Assembly (NCBI GenBank): GCA_033296885.1
Contig: MU863886.1
Location: forward strand, 1-64,000
Reading direction: 5' to 3'
Source of the DNA: Triangularia verruculosa
Lineage: Eukaryota > Ascomycota > Sordariomycetes > Sordariales > Podosporaceae
Length of the DNA: 64,000 nucleotides
Below the pieces are notes generated by a model. That model made no database searches. It was not told the DNA's origin and was given only the letters and a program-made list of their open reading frames with translations. This document shows, piece by piece, positions 22,975 through 36,159 of the stretch. The translations under genes and the position numbers were made by a program. Within the stretch, counting starts at the first letter, position 1. Every line of letters starts with the position of its first letter.

Positions 22975-24054
22975 GGTCGCAACTTGTAAACCGTCTCCCC
23001 CTTACAACAAGTTCCCGATGTATTTGCGCAAGGTGAATGGAACCCAGAGGCGAAGAAGACCAAACAGCTCTCCAGATGGAGTGATCGGCAATCGAGCAAC
23101 TTAGTCCCTCGTGGTATTTCCCAGCATGTAGTTCCCAATCCGTAAAGCTACATTCGCACGCATCCTCCACCACACCAAAAAAAAAAGGGGTGTCTGTCTG
23201 GTTGTATCCTGCTGTGGTTCAAGTTGGTGGAATGCTGGTCGGTATTGTGTCTGCGGGGGAGGTGCGCGGGGACTTGGAGGAAAACGGAAACCGTCAAAGC
23301 TGTTGGGCTGTCCAAAATCCAAAAGTCAAAGCGGGTGCGAGCGGTGCTTCGAAGCTTTGCTGTTGTTGGTGCGCGCGACAGCTAGGGGAACTCTTGAGGG
23401 AACGGGCGCTGAGAGGCTGGAGGCCTGTCTATGTTCGTCGGTGTGGTTGATCTCTGGAGGAACTGCTTGGAACTGAGAAGTGCTGTTCCGTGTCAACAAA
23501 TTTCGGGACAGAGCGCGAGGCGCGATGGGTGTTCAGCGGCGTGCACTCCCTGGAATTGGACGCTGGACAAGGGTTGACAAGCTGGGCTGGTGGGTGGGGG
23601 CTGGAGCTTATTGGCTGATAGACAGCTTCGTCATTGCTAGAAATTAAGTTTCCTTCACATGCAAGTGTCGGGTGATGATGGTTCTTGCACCAAAATGAAC
23701 AGTTCATGCGCTGAAAATCTTTGTTTATTTTGGAGAAGGGCTGCAGAATATACATCTCCAAGACACCGCATCAGACTCTGTGTCCCTGCATGTCTTGCAT
23801 TTAGCGCAATATCCCCTGTTCCTTTGGGCTTGCGGGGCTTTTTAGAGATTTTCCGGAACAATCAAAACAAAACATTGTTTGTACGACATAACATGCAGAA
23901 TTGGGTTTGTCTTTGAGGCATAGAGATTTCGTTTCATTGGCCGGCCCGGGAGCCTGGGCTCTTTACTCATTATTTGCGCGTATCATAGAAGCATACTAGA
24001 TGAGGTGGGCAGTGTTATGTCTACCTAAGGTAGTTCCTCGTAATGAGAAACGAC
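22975..24054. other. Intergenic, upstream of the kinesin gene
   Basis: About 1.1 kb holds the kinesin 5' region and the 3' flank of the aminopeptidase gene. No RNA gene, repeat or coding signal was recognised. A CTACCTAAGGTAG motif is at 24021-24033. Confidence 0.5.
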
Positions 24055-26232
24055 TTAAGCACTTACACCAGAAACGCCCAGGTCTTTCTCAACCAACTGC
24101 CGGCAAATAGGATGGTAGAAGTCCTTGTACTTCTCAAACGTCTTCAACGCAAGGTCTCGGTCTGCCTTGTTCAAGCCCCGGTAAAGAGGACGCACAAACT
24201 TCATCCTTCCCACTTCTCCAAGAAGATCGGCCACCCCCTGGTAAGAGCTGGTATCCTTGGCCTTCATGGCAATGTGGTAATAGGCGGACTTGAGCTCAAC
24301 ATTCTTAGACTCTGTCAGGCCATATGTTTTGCCGAGGGTTTGCTATTGCTGTGTTAGCTTACGAAGACAGGAGCCCATTGGGGAGGGAGGTCCTTTGGTT
24401 GAAACATACCGATCGCTCAACAGACAGGGGTTCCTCCAAATCCTGAACCTCATTCAAGAGAACAAGAATTTGGTTTCCGGTCCATCCCTTAATGTCCGAT
24501 GGGCTGGGCTGGAAGTCCTTCTGCTTCCACTTCTCTGCCAGCCTGTAGCACTCATCAACAAGCGAAGTGTCAAACTCGGGCTTAGGGGGAAGACCGGTGT
24601 TGTAGAAGCGGCCCTCCCAGTCAATCTCCGCGATCTTGTCTTGTAGACTGCCATATTCTGGAGCACTGAAGAACCCGAGGAAGGTGTCCCTGAACTCGAA
24701 CGAATCAAGAGACTTGTTTGCCCACTTCCCAAAATAGTGAGGGATGAACTTGTCGAAGTTCTCGCGTCCTACTAGCTTGTCGAGGTAGTAGATGAAGTGG
24801 AAACCCTTCTCGTAAGGCACGGTGCTGAAAGCATCATCCGGATCGATGCCCTTGTGACTAATACAGAGTTTGGTGAATTCGTGGTCCTTGCCAAACTCCT
24901 CGATGGATTCCTCTTGACAGCAGTATTAGTTATGTGAAAGAAGAATCTGGGCATGAAAACACCTACCAAGAGCTTTCCACCCACGAATGGCGGAGAAGTC
25001 AATGTGCGCCTCACTGCCATGAATCGCGGCTTGAATGCGGCGCTCGAGATACATGGTCCAGCCCTCATTCAGCCAGCTATAGTTGCAGTCAGTAAGTCTA
25101 GGCAAGTCAAAATCAGCAGACGGGCGCCTTACAAGTGTTCCCAGCTGCAGCTCGTCACCAAGTTACCGCTCCAACTGTGTGCCAATTCGTGAGCAATGAC
25201 ATCAATATTCTGCTTGTCACCGCTAATAATTGTCGGTGTAGCAAATGTGAAGATTGGGTTTTCCATGCCTACCGCTTGTTAGCACTGCCATGCCACTTCG
25301 GGATTAAAATGTCAGGGCTTACCTCCATATGGGAAGCTTGGTGGCAATACCAAAACGTTATACTCTCCCCACCTGTAAGGAAAGACGATCTTCTCGGCCG
25401 CATCAAGGAATTTGTCCATATCACCCTCCAGTTCCCATTGAGAAGCCTTCAGCTCGTTCGGCCCCGTAGCAACAGAGGAGATCCTACCAATGGGTGCGCT
25501 CTCGATATCCCCCGAAGCCAGCGCATAGAGATACGACGGAATGGGAACCTTTTGCTCGAACTTGTAAACCTTCTCCCCGCCCTCTCCCTCCGTCTCTCCA
25601 CCCTTCACTGGAACACCACTCGCAACTACGACATGAGGACTCGTGATGTTGAATGTATACGTGCTCTTCACATCAGGGGTATCCTGGCAGGGAAACAGAC
25701 TTCTCGCATGAATGGCCTGGCACTGGCTGAACATGAACGGGGCCTTCTTATTGCTCGTCTGCGCAGGGGTTAACCACTGGAGTGCTGTACACTTGTCCGT
25801 CGTGGCAACATCGATCTCGACCTTCACGACCTCCCCCTTGGAGGCCCCGTGTGGAATGGCGATGTGAATTGGTGACCCGTTGGCTCCCTGGCGGTCCTTG
25901 ATCTCCCATTTTGTTGCCTCTCCGGAGAGCTTGATGGCCGAGACGTCCAGGTAGCTGGAGTCAAGGATAATCTCCTTGCTGCTCAAGTCCGTCTGGGACT
26001 CTAGCTCGAGAATGACCTTGCCGCGGAGGGATTTCGAAGGGAAATCGACCTTGAGGTTGGTGGTGGTGTGCCGAGTGCGCCAGGCATCGTAATTGGATAC
26101 GGTGTTGGGGTCCCTCATGCTGCCGTTCGTGTAGGTGAGTCGGCTTACAAAGCGGTGTTGTAGGTGAGATGTTGTTCTGACGGTGGTGGTGGCTGTTCTC
26201 CCGGCCTGTCGTCGAAAGAGAGAACCCCACAT
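24055..26232 (-). CDS. M1 zinc aminopeptidase / leukotriene A4 hydrolase homologue
   Basis: A zinc aminopeptidase of the LTA4H type; the fungal enzymes are mainly aminopeptidases with epoxide hydrolase activity. Five exons (26232-25323, 25268-25133, 25076-24967, 24912-24410, 24342-24055) with introns of 54, 56, 54 and 67 nt give 648 residues. Introns split two catalytic motifs, which splicing restores: the GGMEN substrate loop across intron 1 and the region after HEXXH across intron 2. The zinc site is H330-E-L-A-H334, with the third ligand in WLNEGWTMY. The C-terminal helical domain ends PICRQLVEKDLGVSG. The first ATG adds a 38-residue Arg/Thr-rich leader (MWGSLFRRQAGR) before a second in-frame ATG at 26118, where the usual protein of about 610 residues would begin. 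A GTAAGT just before the stop could be a further donor, but no good exon follows. Confidence 0.93.
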
Positions 26233-29200
26233 CAAGATTTCCTGAAGGTAAGCCTCTATGAAATCGCAACACCTGATTTGATGCCTAACCTGAGCTTTCC
26301 CTTTCTTCACGCCTTCCTAGTTCGTCACCTCGGACAAGAGGGGCACCTACCCCATAGTCAACCCGATAAGCTGATAGGCTGTTGTGACGTCGAAAAGTGG
26401 GTTCACCATTAGTCATAGGACCACCCTTTCACTCACGGCCTTAACTCATCCCATCTTTTAAGACTGACGAACATTTAAAAACAAACATGGAAGATTTTAT
26501 CTGCATCTGAACTTTGCAATCTACCTAAACATGATTTTTTTTCGAATAAAATTCATGCCCTTTTCTCTTCCCACCATACTCACTGCTTCCAGAGTCGAAA
26601 TCTCAACGCCCACAGCTGGGATGTATGCTCCTGGGTTTGAGCTGGCTCACTCCGTAGCACAACGTAGGTACTTTTACGGCGTATTCCGCAGCAACCCCGA
26701 CAGCCTTGCCTCGAAAGCCAGCGGAATCTGCGATGTTGCAATGTTGCAGAGCTGATGAGGTGCTGAAACTTCGTGTGCTCAAGTAACAGTCTCTATGAGA
26801 CGAGGATACCTACCTTACCTATGAAACTGGAGAAGCCACATGGGATGAGGAGCAATCAGGGATTGAGGGGAACCACCTGGTCACGAGTGTGAGTGAACGA
26901 AGCCCGCCTACATACCTACGTATGGTGAGAAGCTCATGGTGTGATCTGCTCGGAAGACAACACCGAATACTTCATTATATGCTACATGATTGCTGTACTG
27001 ATGATCTAGGTGCCCAGACTATGGGCCGGTCCGTAAGTGGCTGTGTAACATTTAGGTTGTCCATCTGTGGCTCATTGTAAATAATTGGGCACGAAATGAG
27101 AGTATGTAGCTAACGCTTCGAACTACCACCTGCCCCGGTGAGTATGGGAAGCAGCCTGAAGTGTGATGGACGCAGTAAAGCTACCGCAACTCTTCACAAC
27201 CCTGGGCCTATTGCTCTGGGAATGGGTATATAGATGTCTCGTTCTTTGACTTGGGGCTACCCTCTTTAACCAAGACTGCGGAGAGGGAAGCCAACATCAC
27301 AGGTTCAGCGCGAGGTGTAAGCATTTATTTGAGTTGAGGTCATGATGGACATTTTCCAACGATTGGATAATGTGCACTGTGTAAGGCAACCTGGGGTTGA
27401 GGCATATGTGCAATACGCCCAAAGATGATGCTTCAGCTCATTATCACCTCCCCATGATGAGTATGACTAGGTAGTCATTTACAGTTTTATCAGATAAATT
27501 CTCAACTCTAACCTTAGCCAGAGAGCGTACCTCTGCATACAGTGGCTCGTCTAACTCGGGTGATGGAGAATTTTGGTAGCATCAAGCGAAGAATGAGACC
27601 GTCGCGAGTGGCCCTGATAGAAGTACGACACTCGATGCAGCAGCTACTATGTGTATCTCGAGCAAAGTTTACTTCGCATTCTCCTTCACCCTTTCATCTC
27701 AAGGATCAAAACACCCTAAAGCACCCTGCACATCGCCCAAAAGTCATCATGTTGAATCACAAGGAAACTCTACCAGATTCCTCTCTACTTTTGACTCCAA
27801 ATTCCCGTACAAGATATTGACAGAAACACTGTTAGAAGATTTAGCTTGTCCATTTAAGCAGGTGCTCGAAGAAGAGCACCGATAAGCTTATTATCCCCCT
27901 TTTGGGGTTATTATCATATTCTTGTGATCAGTCATAAGACTTCAAGGACCAAGAAACACTCTCCCACTGTCCTGGATCTGTGGGGCTTTTGTTTGATCAC
28001 AGTCGCCACTTTGGCAAGCATACACATGAATCAAGTGTCAATTTCCCCCCGGGCGTTATGTGGCAAGTAAATTGTGATGTTTCAATGTTTCAACTACAAC
28101 ATTTCTGTGTGAACCCCTTGTGTCAATGCTATATGCCACCCGGCGATATGATAAGATCATCTGGTGGGACTATAATGCAAACACACACATGGATACCACC
28201 TAATGGCATCAGGCAATTTCGGGGCAAAGACTTGTATAGATAGGTATATGTCAAGGAGAATGAGTAATGCCCTTCCAAGGTCAAGTGTTATGCCTAGGTC
28301 TGAAGTTTTGAGATACCACAAAACCTGACTGTTCGAAACATGGGACGATACCCTTTGTACCGACAGAGCAGATGGTTTGGATAAGAATGATGCAACTTTG
28401 ATCCTTGGGATTTGCATACATATTCCTTGCCTGCTCCATGTCGCAATGAATGCCGGCAGCGGTGTTCTTGGGCGCTTTCAGTTGCGGTGACCTTGGAGCA
28501 CGAATTTCGTGCTTCCTGCCGGGGGGTCCTGGGATGTGCTGCTTGGACGATGGAAGTTTGCTTCCAGGTTGACCCCGCTGTTGAACGGGGCGCGGAAAAG
28601 CTCCCGGGGGTCCCAGCGCGGGGCCGGTCATGCCTGAACGGAGAGTGCCGCCGATTTGGGCCCTGGTGGCCGAAGGCCGAAATATCGGAAACCTCCCTCC
28701 CGGTTTCTGCTTTGCTTGGAACTAAACTTCTTCTTTATCTTTGCCCCGAGACTTCCGATCGGCCCCTCCTCTCGAGCTTCCAAGTCTTCTTGCTTTAAAC
28801 ATTAGCGGCTTGTTTCGAGGCTAAGAGGGGAGAAAAAACGTGGTGATGGTGGGGGCGTTCGTCCGATCTTTGCTGAAGGACCTTGGAGTCTGATGCTTGG
28901 CAGGCAAAGAACCCCCGCTGGTGTCTCAGGAACCCTGTGACGCGCATCGAAGCGAGGCTGGTCTCGTGCAGCGATATTCTGTGCGGCGCAGACGAAGGAA
29001 CATGCAGTAGGAGCACGCCCGAGAACACGGCCGGTGTGTGCGGGTTGAGAGGTCAACACCACAGCGAGAGAGAGCTTGCAAAATATGGCATGCCCGCTCG
29101 GACAATGAAGCTATTTCTGTCTTGTGTCTGTTCTCGTGGTTTAGGGAATGATGGGCCGCTCATCGTCATGTCAGGCGTAACGAGTAGAGAAGGGGAGAAA

Positions 29201-31000
29201 AGCGCATGTTTGCAAGCATCGTCGCTCGTAGAGGTCGGATGGAAATAGAGAATGAAGAAGCGTGGTCCCCCTGGTGAGTTTTAGTGTGCAGGCGCTGCGC
29301 AAATCCATCATCGTGAACCATGTCGGCGATGCTTCTGACCATCACGTCGCTTACCACCCGAGAGCTTTAGACTCGTCCGAAGAAGAAAAGACGTTTGTTC
29401 GTATTCACTGCCCTATCACTAGCCCTCCCCCCAAATCCCCAAACGATCTGCTGAATAAGATCTTGGTGAGGGGGTTCCCAAGCCAGTGTTTTGGGTCTTG
29501 GGAGGCGTGGTTGTGCCGCAGGCCCTGTCCCTGCTACCCCCTTTCCCCACGCGATTAGCGACCAATGGGGGGCTGTCAGGTTTCCAGAACCAAAGCAAAG
29601 ACCACCACCGCCGCAGGCGACACATGAAAGAAGAAGGTGGTGAATGGAATGTTCAATGACACAGCGGATCATCGACTGCCAAAATAATAAAGGTGCCCGT
29701 GAGGTGGTGGTGGGTGTCATAGGACGAGCTTTTAAGCGTGTCGATCCCCGTCCTGAGACAGCGACACTCAACCCGAGAGTGTGGGTGACACACTCTCTCG
29801 GATACAGGTCCCCTTTCCCCAGGCCAACCTCCAACAAACATCAAACAAAAAGGCCCGGTCCGGATCGTCCGGTGATGGTGGTGGTGGGTGGGTGGACAAT
29901 GGGTGACGCAGAGGTGGATGGTTAAGCGAGAAGCTTCATCAGAGAAGGAGAAAAACAAGACCCAGCAGTGGTCCTGCTGCGCCGCTCCCAACTGGGCGGC
30001 CCGCTGGAGTTGAGCGGCAACGTTTGGCCAAGCTAGCGGCCGGTATCTGTCATCAACGATCGTCTGAAGAGTGACGGCAGGAAACAAAACATTGTTTGAG
30101 CTTGTTTTTTGTTTTGCTACAGCAAAGACAGCTGGCCCTTGGACGTTGGGGCCGCAGCGTATAATTTGCTTACCTACCTATTCCGCATCAACTACGGTGA
30201 GTGGAATCGATGAATGTATTGTGTGCTGATGCAAGTGATTGAGATATATGATGCCGATATGGAACGACTGTGCCAGATATACACCGTTTGAGACCCTCTC
30301 GGATCCCCCAAGTATTGTAATTGCCACCAGAAAAAGGTCAACTCGATGAGAAGGTAAGCTAAGCTGAAGCTGAGCCGTTTGGTTCCCTGTGTTCATCACC
30401 CAACGCTTTACGATTGTGTTGATATCGTAGCCGGCATTCGTCTTATCTAAGTAATGAGGTTGGCTTTGTTGCTATTCCGGCCCTTTCTGCACATTGGTGG
30501 TTGGTTGTCACAGTCATCAAATACCTTCAGTCACCGTCGCTATCGGCCAGTCCGCGAAGTTCCGGTGATGCCAAAGTTAAGAACGTTCAATCTATGGACC
30601 AGCCAGTGCGTAAGCCATGATAACAGACGCTGTGTTATGGTTGTGGGTAGCTATAATAGTAACAGTGTCAACATGTCAAAACTCTGATGATCACGTTTGA
30701 ATGCTGCGATATTCGTACTACGATACCATTGCCCGGCTGTTGAAAGCTTTTGGTGATCACAGGATATTAGGCCTGTGTTCGGTGGGTCATTTAGGATGGA
30801 CTGAACTAGGTCCTCCTGTAACCCATATGCGTGGGCCCTGCGCTATAACACTGCTTGTTATTAATAGCATTTTCTTCTTCTATTTCTCTGCAGCAGCAAT
30901 CGGTAATCTGTGATCTCGTGGAGAGAAAAAAAGACCCAACAGGTCCACTGCTGCTGCAACAAACATCGTCAATATCGTACGATTGCAAGCAGGGGTAGGC
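26233..31000. other. Gene desert, left half
   Basis: No coding frame with a family signal, rRNA or tRNA was recognised on either strand. Base composition looks ordinary; I see no strong AT-skewed, RIP-like decay. Several TACCTA/TAGGTA-type motifs occur (about 26524, 26807-26819, 26909-26921, 27469, 30172). A perfect 7-bp hairpin with a 6-nt loop lies at 27861-27880. Confidence 0.5.
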
Positions 31001-34000
31001 AAAAGCCTACACAGTACGGAGTTTGAGCAGAAAAGAGATATGGCACCTGCTCCGAAAGCGAGCAGCTACAGCGTATGTAGGAAATGTACGGATATCACAA
31101 TGCTACCGAGACGTACCGCACTCTTCACCTCACCCTCACCTTCATTCCGGCATGGCCCTTTCGCGGAACCCCTCATGAAGCTCGTGGGCGCGCACGGCCA
31201 CGCAGTTCGTCGCCGTGAACACGGCTTGGAAAGTGAGTAGGTTAAGTGCTCGCATGGTTTGTGTGGTGCGTGTTGCTTCAGAGAGCACATATTTTCCCTT
31301 TTTCCAACCCGAAAGCCGAGTAACGAGAGGATCCCGTTCCCCACAAAGTGCTCCGTTCTCGTTCTTGATCCGAGCGCAGGCCGCCGTGAACAGCAATCAA
31401 GCGGGATTCATCTCGAACCGTGTTGATCCTTTTGCGGTTTGCTGGGCCCCATCTTTGTGCGTAGAGCGATGTTGCGGCAACGCCTGTGAAGCTATTTGTG
31501 AGATTAGATGGCGAGGGCGAGAGTTGATAGCAAAGGGTGGGTGGTGGAGGTCCAATTGCTCCACTGTACCAACCAATGATTACCCTGGTTTCTTCGGCCA
31601 TGCTGGCTGAAACAGTGTTTCTTCTCCTCTCTGCCCCGCATCGGGAAAGCTTGGGTGTTTCGTTTCTGCCGGTTTTCTGTGATCTGCATGTTTTGAAGTC
31701 TGGACCCTTTCCGTCCTCCGGACATGTTGTCCTTCACTGAGGTAAATAGAACGCCAATTGGTGAAATCATGATACTGGCCTTTCTGGTGTCAACGAAAAA
31801 TCAAAAATGATTTTGAAGAGGCTTTTTGGGGCATCACTGACCACAGTATCCCAGCCCCCGCGAGTGATACGCTTTCTGGACTATCAAGACCGAGCGCTGA
31901 CCCCCTGTCCATAAAAATGTGACATAAGAAAGAATCCCTGAGGATCTCGGAGAGATCGCGGCTTCAGAAGATCCACAACCAGCACTTGTCAGGGGTTGTG
32001 GGAACCCCCCGGGCTGGGCAAGACGTCGCCGCGGTCGGTTAGCCAAGATTTCCCAATCAGGACATGACCGTTAGATTTCCAACAGATGGCAAAATATATA
32101 AATCGTGTTGAAAGGTAAGTGATGTGCTGGGCGCCCATATCCGCAACAAAGACGCTTTGTGATGCTGTGATGGTTCAGGCCACAGTCGGGTGTCTTTTCC
32201 TCCCGAGGTCCTGGCGGCGCATCCCACCAGCTGCGAGTAATCATGGCTCGCAGTGGGCTTAGGCCACGGGGCAAGGGATGAAATGCAATGAAACAGCCTT
32301 TGGACTTCTCATATGTTGATGTATTTCGCGGTTCATGTCGGCCTGCATAAGATGGCCAGTGTACCCGCGCATGCCGTCTATTCCGATTAGAGCTGCATAT
32401 GCAGATATCTTAGAGGCGATCTTGAAGATGTGAGAGGCACGGGCCTTACGGCGTCAAGATATCTCCCATCGACACCAGATACCTCCACCTGCGCGGATTT
32501 GCCTTGCTAGTTCCGGCAGTTGTCAGTTATCCTTAGCTCTCTGGACAAGTGGTGTCCTACTTGTAGTTGCGGAAAATGTGCCGAGCAGCCACATCAGAGC
32601 TGACTGCAGCCGGTTTTCGCTTGGAGCCGCGTTGATCGTTGTCTTGTCTTGTTCTCACATCATAGAGCTTCAGCCGGAGGGCGCAAGTTGTGATTAGATG
32701 TGGAATGTGGAGATCATCAACCTCTTGATGGAACCCGCAACCCACAGTGTAACTTTGAAGATTGTGATTGCCGTTTAGATTGATGCTCACCGCCAGAAGG
32801 GTCAGGGTTGTTGCTGTGGTAAAGAATGGCCAAAAGTGACATATGATGCAGGGTGATGGTGGTGAATGCAACACAAGTATGCAAGAAGAGGGACCTTAGG
32901 CCCAAAGAAGTGATTGCGAAACCCGGGTGACCAACGTCGATCAACCTGCAGCTTTGCAGCGTCCAAATTGAGTTGCCTGGGCTTTCGTTCATTTTCTTTT
33001 ACTCTCTCTCTTCTCGTCAGAATCCCCCACGCCGTGATGCTCGGCAAAGCAAGAGAGACTATCACGCTGCAGCATCACGGCCGAGAGAGCCAATTTTGTC
33101 AACAATTTGGTTGAGGTCTCTAGCGGCGTGATCGCCCTGCGTAATCGAGGAAACAGGATGTAGGAATATCTCGCATTGCAGTCGGAGTTTTCACGACAGT
33201 GAAAAGATCAGACGAACTGCCAAGTTTTGCTGCATGCTGCGGGCAGTAAACAAAAATACTGGAGCTAGGAGAAGAGGACTCAAAACGATGAAGGTCGACT
33301 CGGTCGATAGAGCCTGCTTCCTTGATGTAATTATTCTTGGAATCTAGCTGGGCTGCGCAAGCCAACAACAGGGGGAGAGGGACTTTGCTGAACTGACAGC
33401 CAGCTCGCTTACCTACATTACGAGGGGAGGGCCTCATGCGCGCCACCAGACAATATTGTCTGCACCTAGCCGGCAAGCGCACTGCGATGAGAGGCCCCGA
33501 ACTCGGCCGGTCCGACGACGATGAAGACTGAAGCTGGTGGTAGTTCGCCTGTTCGCACAGTTGCTTCTTGTATGCAACACACCTACGTCGATACAAGTGA
33601 GGTCAAAGTCCAGATGCTGTCAAACTGCTGTCAACAGTCAGAACACAAACGGTTATCTCGGGTCCACTGAGCTTGGCCCGCATGGAGGCACATGGCCTCC
33701 AGGGTCCGTTCTCGACCATTCTGGATTTGGCGATAGTTGTGAAGCGCATTGACGATTTAGCGGGCTTGTCGTGGGTATCGCGTGTTCGAAAATGAAGATT
33801 TCTGCTTCTTTGGATTCTCTGACGGCCACTGAGTCGCCGTTGATAGCCAAGCTGTATAAAGCATACACGTAGGGGCCTGGTGATCAGCCGCGTTGAAATG
33901 ACGTTACTCTTTTCTACTGATAGGTAGCGCAGCAGCTCTTGGGTGGTGTTGAGTTGTGGTTACAAACGCCGCTAGTAACGTCCCGCAATTTACCTTACCC

Positions 34001-36113
34001 CTCACTCCCACCACCTCGCTCAGTGTCATTCAAGACTTCCTTTTCGGGACGCATGACAGTGGCCAACGATACTCGATTCTACTCTTCAATCTTGCCACCG
34101 GCATCATGTCTTTCCGCTGAGCTGAAGCAGCTATCGGACAACATTGTGGGGCAGCCGCCCGTCATTGTGCGGGATCATGGCTCAAACAAGACTCCACTGT
34201 CAACGTCCCTCTTTGACTGCGTACTACCAAGAGAACGAGAAGTGCCTGAGCTCACGCGGATGGCTCCGTCTCCATCTCGCCGTCGCCGTCCAAATACCAC
34301 CGCCTGCCCTCCCAGGAAGGTGCCAGTTCAGATGACACCGAGCTTGGAGGACGAACTGGACGCGGGACTGTTATCCTGGAGTTTGCCGCGAAGCGATTGC
34401 GATCACGCGCTTGTTCCCCTTCTTACGCAACTGATCACAGCATCCTGCCGCTCTCAGACGCCGAAAGCAGGTTTCCCCATTTGACCTTCAACTCCTTCAT
34501 GCTCATTCGACCAATAAGCCATGTGGAAGTAGCATCGCAAATCGAGACGTCCGTGCGAACCATCAATCGTCAGTCTAGCCCATCGCCTCTCTGTCTGTAC
34601 TGTCCTGCGAGGACAGGTGCACTGACCAGAGCGATGTCACGATCTTTCATATTTTCACTGTATATCCCATCCCGCCCATAGAGCGGTTTGAAGTATCATA
34701 CGCCTCGAGCGGGAGCGGTATCGGATCAATATTAGAGGGGATCGCTCATGGGAAGGCCCCGAGAACCAACACATCGATGGACGACTATGTTGCTTCCCGC
34801 TTTGAAGTCCTGCAGCTTTGGAAGCTACAGATATTATGTGTGATGAGGGGCTTTGGCATTCCCTTTCCCTTGAGCTCTCAAGCCTCTACATGAGATGGAG
34901 TGCGGGGTCGTTCACCTTCAACTACAACTGACGAGTTGGCCCTTTCTCGGTATCGATCCGCAGCGACTGTATGCTGAAGAAGCTCGCCTTCCGCGGCCCA
35001 AAAGGCAACAAGCATGAATACGGAACGTTGTCTATCGCACAGCTCTGATATCCGTGAAACTCCCGTCCACTCGCTGAGATACCATCGCCACAGGCTTCCG
35101 ACTTGGTCCTCTGCCGGCTTCCTTTTTGAACCTCTTTATTTACCCTCTCTCACCGTCAGAGGTCAGAGGGTTTGCGCCGACACTGATGCCGTGTTGGCTA
35201 CCTATTCCGCACATTCTGCATCTCGTCCTGCACCCTCAGATGCTGCACCCCAGCTCTACCAACGTCCCTTCATTTAGCCATGGGCCATCGATTGGTCTGC
35301 TGGAGGGTATCCGTGGAGGAATAGTTCATAGCGATGGCCAGATATGGACAGGCACGTACAGCGCAGTCTTGGGTTGCGGCGACATCCCTGTGTGGTGGGG
35401 CTCTATCTGAAAGCCCCCTGTTTTTCTAGCAGGGGTGCTCGGCCGGCCCTCAACTGGTCTAAGCGGTTTCACTCTGCGCCTCTTGCAGCAACTTTTGCTC
35501 ACTTTCTCGGCATGTCCCATCATGTATCTCTACGGCGGCCTTTCCCTTTTGAGCTATCGGTCCAGGGTCCTAAGTACTCGACTTTTCGCTTCGGTCACGG
35601 CTGCACGCTAGGTACCCCCCCACCTCTCTGAGCTCGGATAGGTACCGGGGAGCAACAACGATGGCTTGTCTCAGGGCCTTTTCCCCGGTGCTCGCTCGCT
35701 CGTGTCCAAGCCGCAGAGATACCTCTAGAAAAAAAACCCAAGATGTCGAGGCAAGGGGGTCTTCGTTGGCAGGTCTTGTCCATACTGTGCGCCCCCACTG
35801 GAAAGATATGGGGTTGCCATGTGCCAACCCTTATTTCCCTACACTGCTCTCTGCCTGTCTTTCCCTGTCACCCACGATTCAACTCTTTGCCCCTTGTGAG
35901 CAGGGCCTGGCCTTTGTTATCCACTTTCGGGGGTGGCCCTGTTCGGTCTCGAATTTCCAGCAGACTCTTAAGAACTCGGGGGCGTCCTGGTTGGAGAGAA
36001 ACAAAGTGCATACATACCGTCCACTCCTCCAGCCTATCAACCGGTCGACAGACGCGGGAAGTTTAAAACGTTTCCTGGCCCTTAACCGCACCACACCCTC
36101 CGGGCCAGTGCGA
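31001..36113. other. Gene desert, right half
   Basis: Again no recognisable gene. The longest frame (33939-34484, plus) has no convincing start context or domain, and its amino acid makeup is Ser/Pro/Arg-rich as expected by chance. From about 34 kb on the plus strand is pyrimidine-rich, compatible with a long upstream regulatory region for the Uds1-domain gene. Confidence 0.5.
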
Positions 36114-36120
36114 CTATATA
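36114..36120 (+). promoter_or_regulatory. TATA-like element before the Uds1-domain gene
   Basis: CTATATA lies 40 nt before the ATG at 36160. The position suits a transcription start just upstream of exon 1, and it supports placing the gene start there. Confidence 0.5.
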
Positions 36121-36159
36121 CCTCGTACACAAACCCGGCTTTTCGTCGACACCGCACCA

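Noticed and set aside
24035..24065. Further intron at the end of the aminopeptidase gene (GTAAGT before the stop)
   Set aside because: No acceptor at a credible distance leads to a family-like C-terminus; the protein already ends at the expected place.
27889..27916. Apparent second hairpin ATTATCCCCC...GGGGTTATTAT
   Set aside because: The outer arms are mirror images, not complements; only four C-G pairs form.
33939..34484. 181-codon plus-strand frame in the gene desert
   Set aside because: Ser/Pro/Arg-rich composition expected from pyrimidine-rich DNA; no domain, no intron signals and no start context.
26233..36113. CRISPR arrays, bacterial operons or prophage
   Set aside because: The window is eukaryotic, with spliced genes throughout; no regularly spaced direct repeats were seen.
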